Source: Gammaproteobacteria bacterium (lineage in GTDB: Bacteria > Pseudomonadota > Gammaproteobacteria > JABABF01). From it: a DNA stretch of 11,517 nt. Below, in pieces: positions 1 to 7,105 of the stretch. The stretch is taken from positions 1 to 11,517 of the forward strand of contig JABABF010000032.1 of the NCBI GenBank assembly GCA_014238345.1, in the 5' to 3' direction. A program made the position numbers and the translations under genes. The number at the start of each line of letters is the position of its first letter. The first letter of the stretch is position 1. Under the pieces are notes generated by a model that worked only from the letters and a program-made list of their open reading frames with translations, was not told where the DNA came from and ran no database searches.

Positions 1-1
1 G

Positions 2-1375
2 CTGACGACGGCGGCAGCTCTGGCCATAGACTTACACGCCACCAAGGAGATGCGCCGCCGTTGCTTGCCACCACTGTACTGCGGGGAGTGGAGCGGAGCC
101 ATGTGCCTCACCGAAGCGCAGGCAGGCAGTGATCTAGGGCTACTCAGGAGCCGCGCAGAGGATGCCGGCGACGGCAGTTTCCGTCTCAGCGGCAACAAGA
201 TTTTCATCAGTACTGGCCGCCACGACATGGCCGAGAATATCCTCTATCTAGTGCTGGCGCGGTTGCCCGAGGCTCCACCTGGCGCACGCGGGCTGTCGTT
301 ATTCCTCGTCTCCTCACAACGCTTTGAAGAGGATGGCTCCCTCGGCGCGAACAACACCGTGCACTGCACTGCATTGGAGCGCAAAATGGGCATGCACGCC
401 TCGCCGACCTGCACGCTTCAATTCGAAGCCGCACAGGCCTTCCTCATCGGCCCGCCCCATGCTGGCCTACCCAGCATGTTCACGATGATGAACGACACCC
501 GACTAGCGGTCGGCATGCAGGGGCTGGGCTGCGCAGCAGCCGCCTACGCCCACGCCAGCCGCTACGCTGCCGAGCGCCTGCAGGGACGCGCCCTCGGCGC
601 GGCGACCGACAGCAAGGCAGTGCCAATCCTGTGCCACGCCGATGTGCGACGCATGTTGCTCAGCCAGCGTGCGCTGGTAGAGGGGGCGCGTGCACTGGCA
701 CTGCACACCGCGCATGTGCGCGACCGCGCCGAGGCGGGGTCGGCAGAGGACACAGCAGAGCTACAACTACTGATCCCACTTGTCAAATCCCTGCTCACCG
801 ACATAGGCATTGAGTGCTGTTTGCTCGCCCAGCAGATCTTCGGCGGACACGGCTATATCCGCGACCACGGAGTCGAGCAATTGCTGAGAGATGTGCGTGT
901 GACCACGCTCTACGAAGGCACTAACGGCATTCAGGCACGCGATTTGCTAGAGCGTAAAGTGCTACGCGACAACGGCGTGGCAATAGAGCGCATGTGCCAA
1001 CGCATGGAGCACAGCGCACTGACGGCAGAAGAGCATGCCGAGTGCCACTTCTGCGCCGGACCACTAGCCGGGGCAGTGGGTCGCCTGCGCCAACTGAGCA
1101 GAGCCTTATTGGAGCGCTCCCGTGAAGAACCGGCACTAGCGGGTTCCGCCGCTACTGAATACCTGCAAGTCTTCGGTTATACCGCGCTGGCTTGGGTCTG
1201 GAGCGAGATGGCAGTGGCAACACTGCGCCGCCCGGCTGAGGATCCGCTACGCGTGGCTAAGCTAGGGGTGGCGCGTTTCTATATGGCGCGAATCCTACCG
1301 CGTATCCGTAGCCTCGCCGAATCGGCTCTCGCCGACAGCGACACTGTCATGGGACTAGATGCCGAGCTGTTCTGA
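2..1375 (+). CDS. Acyl-CoA dehydrogenase, DmdC/AcdA-like large type (5' end cut by window)
   Basis: FAD-dependent alpha,beta-dehydrogenation of an acyl-CoA thioester, passing electrons to ETF. The reading frame is open from base 2, and the residues before the first ATG (position 50) already match the family, so the gene starts outside the window; about 457 residues are visible. Counting from the ATG at 50, I see the flavin/substrate motif LTEAQAGSDLG (20-30), the helix RLAVGMQGLG (151-160), FGGHGYIRD (264-272) and LYEGTNGIQARDL (287-299), whose Glu289 sits where this family has its catalytic base. After this about 140 residues form a helical C-terminal extension, as in the long DmdC (methylmercaptopropionyl-CoA dehydrogenase) class of about 590 residues. 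Substrate cannot be read from sequence; DmdC-like enzymes are broad, so DMSP use is not implied. It converges on the TerB/BRCT gene with a 46-bp gap. Confidence 0.9.
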   Translation: MTTAAALAIDLHATKEMRRRCLPPLYCGEWSGAMCLTEAQAGSDLGLLRSRAEDAGDGSFRLSGNKIFISTGRHDMAENILYLVLARLPEAPPGARGLSLFLVSSQRFEEDGSLGANNTVHCTALERKMGMHASPTCTLQFEAAQAFLIGPPHAGLPSMFTMMNDTRLAVGMQGLGCAAAAYAHASRYAAERLQGRALGAATDSKAVPILCHADVRRMLLSQRALVEGARALALHTAHVRDRAEAGSAEDTAELQLLIPLVKSLLTDIGIECCLLAQQIFGGHGYIRDHGVEQLLRDVRVTTLYEGTNGIQARDLLERKVLRDNGVAIERMCQRMEHSALTAEEHAECHFCAGPLAGAVGRLRQLSRALLERSREEPALAGSAATEYLQVFGYTALAWVWSEMAVATLRRPAEDPLRVAKLGVARFYMARILPRIRSLAESALADSDTVMGLDAELF

Positions 1376-1405
1376 GTGTGGGGGGGCAGTAGAATCGCAG
1401 ATAGC

Positions 1406-1422
1406 GCCACTACAACAGTGGC
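1406..1422. terminator. Small hairpin between convergent genes
   Basis: GCCACT (1406-1411), loop ACAAC, AGTGGC (1417-1422): a 6-bp stem in the gap between the acyl-CoA dehydrogenase stop and the stop codon (1422-1424) of the convergent TerB/BRCT gene. There is no T-tract on either side, so termination is only suggested by position. Confidence 0.25.
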
Positions 1423-2303
1423 TACAGAAAGCTGAGCCAACGCTGTTCTGGAAGGATAGATATCGACTTGCCTGCTTTATTCAAAGCGAGCGCCCTCTCG
1501 ATCTTCCTACCATGGCTTTGGAACCGCCAGTCACGACTGGTCATCGACCCCACAATTAAAGCATCCAACCCCCCAGACACGTTGGCACGAATTATTGCAC
1601 CCCGATCTTTAGCTAGTTTTTCACAATCTCTGCGGGAGCCTCTCAGGAACTTAGCGGTAAAGCAAACTTTTTTACCACAGTGATCAAACTCTGAAATGGG
1701 CGTAGCAAAAATATGGGATGACGATACATCTGCATCCCCATTCTCGTCGAATCGATTGCCTGTTAAGTTCTTAATGAGCTCGAGGATTTCCCGCCGCTCT
1801 TGCGCATCGATAACGCCATCTGCTCTGATCTTCTCCATTCTTTCAATCAGCACTTCGGCAGGCCATTCACCCACAAGCTGTTCATGGGTGCTGAACCATC
1901 TATCTAGGAACGCCAGTTCTTCATCTTCTAGCTTGCCGTCTGCAGCAATTCCTAGTAGTATGCCATGCAGTTCATTGATACAATCTTCTTCATATAAAGC
2001 ACCCCGATGAGCATCGTTTAATATCTCGTTAATCAACTGTTTTAACTGCGCAAGTTCTAAGGCTGAAATCAAACCATCAGAGAGAATATATTCAATTACC
2101 CCTGACAAATCTTCTGCATCACGATCCGCACCCAAATCCTTTTGCTTGCGAAGCCAAATAGACAGGAATAGTAATTCTTGATCATTTAATTTTTTGTCGG
2201 CAATAACGCCATGCAAAATGCCGCGCAGAGCATGGGCGGCTTTGTCCCGATTACGCGCATAGCAAAATCCGCGAATTAGTGGTTGCCCATCGGTATCCAG
2301 CAT
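1422..2303 (-). CDS. TerB-TerB-BRCT protein (tandem TerB-like helical domains plus C-terminal BRCT)
   Basis: A 293-residue protein with no signal peptide, so cytoplasmic. The N-terminal half carries two TerB-like units: ADKKLNDQEL at 35-44 and SDGLISALEL at 75-84 recur as ADGKLEDEEL at 121-130 and ADGVIDAQER at 161-170, both pairs exactly 86 residues apart, which shows an internal duplication. Residues about 204-293 form a BRCT domain: the KKVCFTAKF strand, the RGSRRDCEKLAKDRGA helix, DALIVG, a K-rich helix and a conserved Trp289 near the end. No adenylation, nuclease or polymerase domain is present, so it is not a ligase, although similar proteins are often named after DNA ligase. DNA or phosphopeptide binding is an inference from BRCT. 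The only in-frame ATG near the start is used, without a clear ribosome binding site. The gene is AT-rich (2161-2220 has 20 G/C in 60), unlike its neighbours, suggesting transfer. It begins 30 bp after the DUF3604 stop. Confidence 0.8.
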   Translation of the reverse strand: MLDTDGQPLIRGFCYARNRDKAAHALRGILHGVIADKKLNDQELLFLSIWLRKQKDLGADRDAEDLSGVIEYILSDGLISALELAQLKQLINEILNDAHRGALYEEDCINELHGILLGIAADGKLEDEELAFLDRWFSTHEQLVGEWPAEVLIERMEKIRADGVIDAQERREILELIKNLTGNRFDENGDADVSSSHIFATPISEFDHCGKKVCFTAKFLRGSRRDCEKLAKDRGAIIRANVSGGLDALIVGSMTSRDWRFQSHGRKIERALALNKAGKSISILPEQRWLSFL

Positions 2304-2333
2304 GTCGCTTGCGACTGATCGAGCCCAACAATC

Positions 2334-4271
2334 TCAGCGCTCGACCTGATACCAGATGGCAGAGCTGACGGCGCGCTCCTGTAGGGTGGATGGCTCAGGG
2401 GGAGGGATGCCCAGCCGCGCTGCATCGTAGGCTGTCCAGCGTGGGGTGGGGATCTCTAGCACCCGTGCATAGTAGAAAGTTTCACGCTCGGGGTTGAACT
2501 CGGTATCCTCCCACACCACCGATAACTCGGTGGCACCGATGCTGTTGGTGTAGCTCGGCTCACTCAGGTTCACCGTGTTGCCAACCGGGGGATAGACCCC
2601 CGTGTCCGGGTCGGGGCGACGGTTGTCGGACACCGCCACATCAAAGATTTTCTCCCGACTCTCGCCATCGGCTGTCAGCCAAGCCTTGATGATCTGAATG
2701 CGATCCAGATTGGCCCCCTCTGGATCTTTCATCGCCCAGACAGCGAAGTGCGGGCGCTGTTGGCGGACACGGGGCGGCAATACACCACCCATCGGCACAC
2801 CATTGGTGTAGGCCAAGGGTAGCCGATGCCGATGCGCCGGCATCGCCCGTGAAAACCACCAGCCACCAAAGAAACGTAACTTGATGCGCGGCCCTGAAGT
2901 GGCATAGGTCTCACGGCGGCGCATGGCATCAAATAGCGAGGCTCGCGTGTTCTCTTGAGCCCACACCGCCGCCAAGCCCATGGCTCCCCATTTTTGCACC
3001 ACGGTGCTAGCAGCCTGCGAGAGCAATGAAGTGCCTAACCGCAGACCCGGAGTGCCATCCATTGACGGCAATTTACCGTGGAAGCGGCTCTCTTCCACTG
3101 GCGAGCTGGCATTGTGCCCATCACTGCTACCGATAAAGCCGAATTGATAGGCATTGAAGCCCGCACGGTGGCGCATCTCCAAGCCAGTACGCAACGCATC
3201 TCTGGCGTAGCTGCCACTGGGCTGGCTGGGCAGCTGCGCGGCGCTCATCGTCTCATCCCAGATCTCAAAGGCGGCGAACTCATCCTCACTGGACAGCACT
3301 GGATGGGTCTCCGACTGCCCCTTGATCTGCATAATCTCGCTGATGGGCTCATTCCGCATGCGCAGAGCTGCGTAGTCCGCTGTGATGTCTTCACCATTGA
3401 AATCGTGCTTGGCATACATGCGACCATTGCTGAGATTGGCATTGTGGGGGATCGCAATCATCTCCATACCCGCCGCACGCTGCTCCTCAAGCGCGATCCA
3501 CAAATCCATCGGGTTGTCTGAATCCAGTGCACTAAAAGGGTAGTCCGGCACCTGAGCCGTGCGGTAGATCACATTGCGGTGCAGGTTCTCATCACCGGGC
3601 ATTGAAGTCCACTCATAGCCGACAAAGGCGGTGAATTGCTGCGGCTGGTTGTGGCGCTGCGCCGCTGTGACCACCTGCTGCCAAGCGCGGCTGGACACGC
3701 CCGCGGCCTGCAGACCACTAAAGCGCTTCTCACGGTCGGCACGGTTGCCTCGCATTTCGAGTAGCGTGACCCGAGCCAGATGCCAAGTGATGCGCAAACG
3801 GTTGTGGCTGTCTAGCGCCCGGCGCAGGCGATCGTTGGACTTCACCGCATCATCGCGCTCGGCATGACGGGGCAGACCCAAGAACTCGGCATGATCGGTA
3901 ACCGCCGCAAAATCCAAAGGTCGAGAGAGCTGGATCGGATAGCCCACCGTATGCTCTATCACGCCGCCCTTGGCGTAGGTGTAGGCATCATCTGGTGTTG
4001 CCTTGACACCAAAAGTATAGGCATCAAAAGACAGGCTACTGTGGATGTGCAAATCGCCCCAGAACAATTCGCGCATGGGATTGAGCCGTACAGCACGCTT
4101 GGTCGGTGGTGGAGCAGCTGTTCCCTCATCGAAAGCTGGCGGAGGTGGGGTCTCCCGATGCTTTTCGCCACAGGCGACGGCCAAGGCTACCCATAGGCTC
4201 AGCACACAAAGACCAACGCAACGACGCAATACGATCACCACCTCGGGGATCTGATACCGCATGAGAACCAC
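2334..4271 (-). CDS. DUF3604 lipoprotein, PHP-like metallohydrolase fold
   Basis: A 645-residue DUF3604 protein, near full family length. The N-terminus has arginines (16-17), a hydrophobic stretch (about 18-33) and Cys34 after ALAVA, a slightly weak lipobox, followed by a Pro-rich linker (42-57); a lipoprotein is likely. The catalytic-type region begins GDLHIHSSLSFDA (72-84), an HxH pair as in PHP phosphoesterases. Other likely metal or active-site motifs are DFAAVTDHAEF (120-130), VGYEWTS (217-223), AIPHNANLSNG (273-283), SEIMQIKGQSETH (311-323) and GSSDGH (381-386); YATSGPR (456-462) follows. The known family is defined mainly by sequence; its substrate is not established to my knowledge. 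The GTG at 4271 is chosen because AGGAG lies 9 nt upstream; ATG at 4262 would be 18 nt away. It follows the CMD-like gene after 3 bp, so it is almost certainly cotranscribed. Confidence 0.92.
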   Translation of the reverse strand: MVLMRYQIPEVVIVLRRCVGLCVLSLWVALAVACGEKHRETPPPPAFDEGTAAPPPTKRAVRLNPMRELFWGDLHIHSSLSFDAYTFGVKATPDDAYTYAKGGVIEHTVGYPIQLSRPLDFAAVTDHAEFLGLPRHAERDDAVKSNDRLRRALDSHNRLRITWHLARVTLLEMRGNRADREKRFSGLQAAGVSSRAWQQVVTAAQRHNQPQQFTAFVGYEWTSMPGDENLHRNVIYRTAQVPDYPFSALDSDNPMDLWIALEEQRAAGMEMIAIPHNANLSNGRMYAKHDFNGEDITADYAALRMRNEPISEIMQIKGQSETHPVLSSEDEFAAFEIWDETMSAAQLPSQPSGSYARDALRTGLEMRHRAGFNAYQFGFIGSSDGHNASSPVEESRFHGKLPSMDGTPGLRLGTSLLSQAASTVVQKWGAMGLAAVWAQENTRASLFDAMRRRETYATSGPRIKLRFFGGWWFSRAMPAHRHRLPLAYTNGVPMGGVLPPRVRQQRPHFAVWAMKDPEGANLDRIQIIKAWLTADGESREKIFDVAVSDNRRPDPDTGVYPPVGNTVNLSEPSYTNSIGATELSVVWEDTEFNPERETFYYARVLEIPTPRWTAYDAARLGIPPPEPSTLQERAVSSAIWYQVER

Positions 4272-4274
4272 TTA

Positions 4275-4658
4275 TTAAGGCTCCTTATCTTGGGGGTCTA
4301 ATTCGCCGATAACCTCTAGTAGTGCCATACGCAGCTTGGCCATCTTTGGATAGCCTACATACTGGGTCAGGAACAGCACAAGTTTCTCCAATTGCTCTGC
4401 GCTCAGCTCACCGTTCAACATCGCTGCACGCGCTTGTATCTTAAAAGTCATCTCCTCGCCTTGAGCGGCGATAACCCCGAGCAACGCCAGACGGCGATCG
4501 CGCACACTGAGCGCGGGGTCTGACCACAGCTGCCCGAACAATGTCTCCAGCATGTAGTCGTAGAACTCATCCTCGCCCTCCGCTGGCGGTGTTGGCAGCT
4601 GACCGCCATAGACCGCCCGCAGTTTTTCCACCCCTTTGTCGCGCAGGCTACCCACCAC
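4275..4658 (-). CDS. Carboxymuconolactone decarboxylase-like (CMD family) protein, catalytic residues atypical
   Basis: A 127-residue all-helical protein matching the gamma-carboxymuconolactone decarboxylase family: YMLETLFGQLWSDPALSVRDR (35-55) aligns with the family's helix ending in W(T/S).P.L..R.R, RLALLGVIAAQG (56-67) with its second helix, and KIQARAAMLNGELSAEQL (73-90) with the segment usually read as LH.RGALNNG.T.EE. The Cys expected shortly before the Trp and the His of the LH.R segment are both absent (FGQLW; FKIQAR). It may therefore not be a decarboxylase or AhpD-type enzyme, but a binding, structural or differently acting member. The GTG start at 4658 lies 9 bp after the SDR stop, with a G-rich ribosome binding site running out of that stop codon (TAGGGGGG). 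The neighbours SDR and DUF3604 suggest one pathway; the substrate is unknown. Confidence 0.75.
   Translation of the reverse strand: MVGSLRDKGVEKLRAVYGGQLPTPPAEGEDEFYDYMLETLFGQLWSDPALSVRDRRLALLGVIAAQGEEMTFKIQARAAMLNGELSAEQLEKLVLFLTQYVGYPKMAKLRMALLEVIGELDPQDKEP
4281..4285 (-). promoter_or_regulatory. RBS deciding the GTG start of the DUF3604 gene
   Basis: AGGAG on the minus strand, 9 nt before GTG at 4271 and inside the last codons of the upstream CMD-like gene. This implies coupled translation and favours GTG over the ATG three codons later. Confidence 0.65.
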
Positions 4659-4667
4659 TCTGCCCCC

Positions 4668-5417
4668 CTAGGTACGCATCAACTGGCCGCCGTCGACATT
4701 GAGGATGTGCCCCGTGATCCACGAAGCCTCCTCCGACAGCAGGAAACGCACCGCATGAGCCAAGTCCAGCGGCGTGCCGATACGGCTTAGTGGCATCGTC
4801 TTGAGCAATTCCTTGACAAAGTCTCCAGCATTTTGCTCTAGCGCCGGAGTGTCGGTGGGGCCGGGCGCAATGGCGTTGACGCGGATGTTGCTGTGCCCCA
4901 GTTCCCGCGCCAGCGAGCCGGTGATGCCGTTCAACGCTAACTTGGCGACACCGTAGAAGCCCATGTTCATCCAAGCAGCGGTGGAGGACTGGTTGACGAT
5001 GGCACCGCCGCCGCGCCGCTTCATAAAGGGCACCACAGCGCGCGTCATAATGACTGCGCCATGCATATTGATGTGCATGAAGTGATTCAAGTAGTCCATG
5101 TCCACATCCAAATAACCCTCAAGACGCATGCCGCCGAAGATGGCTGCATTGTTGACGAGATAATCGATGCCGCCGAAATGCTCGGTAGCCGCCTTGGCAC
5201 AAGCCTGAGCCGAAGCCTCGTCACCGACATCGGTATGCGTGAACAGCGCCGCGCCACCGCTGGCCTCAATCTCTGCGGCCACGCGTTGCCCGCTCGCCTC
5301 GTCCAGCTCGGCGATGACAACCTTCATGCCATGTTCGGCGAAGTGTTTGGCATAGCCCTCGCCGATGCCGCCGCCAGCGCCTGTAACTATCACTATTTTG
5401 TCTGCTTGATCAGCCAT
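4668..5417 (-). CDS. SDR family NAD(P)-dependent oxidoreductase
   Basis: A 249-residue classical short-chain dehydrogenase/reductase, full length. Seen: cofactor motif TGAGGGIG (12-19), NNAA (89-92), the Ser pair at 144-145, catalytic Tyr155 and Lys159 in YGVAK, and VNAIAPGPTDTPAL (180-193), then the usual C-terminal ITGHILNVDGG (235-244). An acidic residue (Glu37) at the end of the second strand points to NAD rather than NADP, by family rule. The Ser-to-Tyr spacing (10-11) is a little short. The probable reaction is reversible oxidation of a secondary alcohol; the exact substrate cannot be told. It is the first gene of a tight unit with the CMD-like and DUF3604 genes. ATG at 5417 has no strong ribosome binding site. 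A 9-bp inverted repeat lies 56-80 bp upstream and may control the unit. Confidence 0.93.
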   Translation of the reverse strand: MADQADKIVIVTGAGGGIGEGYAKHFAEHGMKVVIAELDEASGQRVAAEIEASGGAALFTHTDVGDEASAQACAKAATEHFGGIDYLVNNAAIFGGMRLEGYLDVDMDYLNHFMHINMHGAVIMTRAVVPFMKRRGGGAIVNQSSTAAWMNMGFYGVAKLALNGITGSLARELGHSNIRVNAIAPGPTDTPALEQNAGDFVKELLKTMPLSRIGTPLDLAHAVRFLLSEEASWITGHILNVDGGQLMRT

Positions 5418-5472
5418 TGGGGAAGTGTCTAATGCGGGAGGGGGAGAGGAAAGTATTTTAGTTTATTGGGAT

Positions 5473-5497
5473 AGAGGTGACTGACTTTGTCACCTCT
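5473..5497. promoter_or_regulatory. 9-bp inverted repeat upstream of the SDR operon (operator or hairpin)
   Basis: Perfect arms AGAGGTGAC (5473-5481) and GTCACCTCT (5489-5497) around 7 nt. It lies 56-80 bp before the SDR ATG. Neither strand has a T-tract after it, so a repressor operator is more likely than an intrinsic terminator of the barrel gene, though the latter is possible. Together with the rest of 5418-5647 it makes up the only non-coding DNA here; I see no convincing -35/-10 pair. Confidence 0.45.
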
Positions 5498-5647
5498 CCA
5501 GCTGCCAGAGATTAGCTATTGAGGATTCCGCCTTGAACCGTAGCCCTTGCAATACTCTATGGATCTGTTGTTTACTTCTAGCAAGCGGTCAACAAATCAG
5601 ACTATCCGTAGAGGGCGTTGGCTATCTGCCACTATTTAATTTCCCCC

Positions 5648-6502
5648 TCACAACAGCGTAAACTTCAGTTGCAACCTATAGTCCACGTTATGGCTTATGG
5701 CGCTGAGGTAATGGTTGTTGGCCTCTGCCTCGAGAGCAAGAAAGACTCGCTCGCTTAGCTGATACTCCAGCTCCCCTTCAAATTCGATCTCTCGGTACTC
5801 GAACCTGCCGTCGCCAGACAGGGAGTAGGACAGCATTAGGTCGAGCTCTAGGCGCTCGGTAAATTGCGCCTCATAGTCGACAGCAAATTGCACATCGAAG
5901 GACGAGAAATCTTCCCGTGTATTGGAAATCTCCATCCATTCCCCGTGCACACTGAGATCACAGCCTTCCAGTAGGCGGTATTTAATCCCTATGCCGCTCT
6001 CACTGATCTCGCTGTCCCGTACGCGGTAATCGTTGATCTCATGGTTGATATTGATGGCGAACTTGGGGCTATAGCGATAATCTAGGCTGAACAGGCTCTG
6101 AAGATGATCACGCTCAAGCACACCGGAACGAGACTCGTGCCGCCATTCAACTTTCATATCCACGCGCCATGCGTCTCTGCCATAGGCCAAGCTAGCATCA
6201 ATATGATTATCGCGCTCAATCGTGTCGGCATCTTTCTCCCAAGTATTTCGCCACCCTAGACCGAGCTCCCAAGCATCGTCCAGATAAGCAAACTGTGTCC
6301 CGAAATCCCAAGCGTGGTGCTCGCTATCCCGGATTGAACTGCCATTCAAGCCCAAAGCGAAGCTGAGGTCGATATCTCTCTCCTGGGGCCATGCGGTCGG
6401 GCTAATCAAGAACGCTCCCAGCAACACCAGTACCATCAAAAACAGGCGTAGGACAACTCCGTGATGTCCCTCTCGCCCGTAGCGGCACTGTATGCCGCGC
6501 AC
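5648..6502 (-). CDS. Probable outer-membrane beta-barrel protein of unknown function (start uncertain)
   Basis: I do not recognise a named family. The body is a series of amphipathic strands with alternating aromatic/hydrophobic and charged residues, such as DAWELGLGWRNTW, LQSLFSLDYRYSPKFAININ and LELDLMLSYSLSG, ending NVDYRLQLKFTLL; this is barrel-like, although the last residue is Leu rather than Phe or Trp. Near the N-terminus LFLMVLVLLGAFLISPTAWPQ looks like a signal peptide. The frame is open back to 6709, but that would put 85 residues ahead of the signal peptide and overlap the VOC gene, so the true start is lower: GTG at 6502 gives an Arg-rich n-region and 284 residues; ATG at 6436 is also possible (262 residues). 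Neither has a good ribosome binding site. A possible promoter at 6551-6579 fits an independent transcript. Role inferred: surface porin or structural protein. Confidence 0.65.
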   Translation of the reverse strand: MRGIQCRYGREGHHGVVLRLFLMVLVLLGAFLISPTAWPQERDIDLSFALGLNGSSIRDSEHHAWDFGTQFAYLDDAWELGLGWRNTWEKDADTIERDNHIDASLAYGRDAWRVDMKVEWRHESRSGVLERDHLQSLFSLDYRYSPKFAININHEINDYRVRDSEISESGIGIKYRLLEGCDLSVHGEWMEISNTREDFSSFDVQFAVDYEAQFTERLELDLMLSYSLSGDGRFEYREIEFEGELEYQLSERVFLALEAEANNHYLSAISHNVDYRLQLKFTLL

Positions 6503-6550
6503 CCAAGCCACGCAGGCAAGATGCCAAGTATCCCCGCTTAGGGTTTCACC

Positions 6551-6579
6551 GTCATACACAAATAAACCCGTGTTTCCAA
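6551..6579 (-). promoter_or_regulatory. Candidate promoter for the barrel gene
   Basis: Minus strand TTGGAA (6579-6574), 17-nt spacer, TATGAC (6556-6551). It sits between the VOC stop (6619) and the probable barrel start. A weak sigma70-like match; it supports a start at or below about 6540. Confidence 0.3.
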
Positions 6580-6618
6580 TACTCATGGTAGCTGGGGTAG
6601 CCAATATTCTCAGCAAAC

Positions 6619-7068
6619 TCAGTTCGATGGTAACGGCGGTGCCCCCGGCCCCAAGGGTTGTCCGTAGCTGAACTCCACATAATTGCCGTTGGGGTCGCGC
6701 AATCCACAATAGTAACCCACTGGGAATGGCTCCTGCCGCGGTGCCCAGACTAGGCAGCCAGCCGCAGTCGCACGCTCGGCGATGGCATCCACCGCTTCAA
6801 GTGTTGACACCGCAAAACCAAAGTGCCGGTAATCGTCCGCTGGCAACCTGAGATCCTGCCCTCCCTCCATCAGCACAAACACAAAATCGCGCTCTCGCCC
6901 GGGCTCGGCTAGCCAGATGATGCGCTGCCTCCCAGCGCGGCGCTGATGCACAACAACCAAACCGCAGAAATCTTGATAAAACGCCAGGCAAGCTGATAGA
7001 TCCCGCACATGCAATGCCAAGTGTGTCAAGCATGGCAACTGGGATGGGTCGGCTGTGGAAGAGGACAT
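6619..7068 (-). CDS. VOC family (glyoxalase/dioxygenase fold) protein
   Basis: A 149-residue vicinal-oxygen-chelate protein made of two beta-alpha-beta-beta-beta modules. Likely metal ligands are His16 in CLTHLALHVRD (13-23), His82 in YRHFGFAV (80-87) and Glu132 in DPNGNYVEFS (125-134), the usual H/H/E pattern; LAFYQDFCGL (29-37 region) is the classic helix between strands. Glyoxalase I, fosfomycin/thiol transferase or ring-cleavage activity are all possible in this family, and the sequence does not choose. The start is ATG 7068, supported by GGAG 7 nt upstream and by a promoter whose -10 box covers the longer ORF start at 7107. It is transcribed in the same direction as the barrel gene but probably from its own promoter. 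Confidence 0.85.
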   Translation of the reverse strand: MSSSTADPSQLPCLTHLALHVRDLSACLAFYQDFCGLVVVHQRRAGRQRIIWLAEPGRERDFVFVLMEGGQDLRLPADDYRHFGFAVSTLEAVDAIAERATAAGCLVWAPRQEPFPVGYYCGLRDPNGNYVEFSYGQPLGPGAPPLPSN

Positions 7069-7075
7069 CGCTTCG

Positions 7076-7079
7076 CTCC
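7076..7079 (-). promoter_or_regulatory. RBS deciding the VOC start at 7068
   Basis: GGAG on the minus strand with a 7-nt spacer to ATG 7068; the upstream in-frame ATG at 7107 has no such site and lies in the predicted -10 region. Confidence 0.6.
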
Positions 7080-7105
7080 AGTTTTGCGCAACGGCGCCGC
7101 CTCTC

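Noticed and set aside
1359..1559. 66-codon plus-strand frame spanning the convergent junction
   Set aside because: Overlaps the ends of two well-supported genes, with no ribosome binding site and low-complexity translation.
1422..2303. NAD-dependent DNA ligase
   Set aside because: Only the BRCT domain is shared; the adenylation, OB and zinc-finger/HhH parts of LigA are absent.
3078..3521. 147-codon plus-strand frame opposite the DUF3604 gene
   Set aside because: Antisense shadow of a clearly coding DUF3604 gene; no protein-family features and no ribosome binding site.
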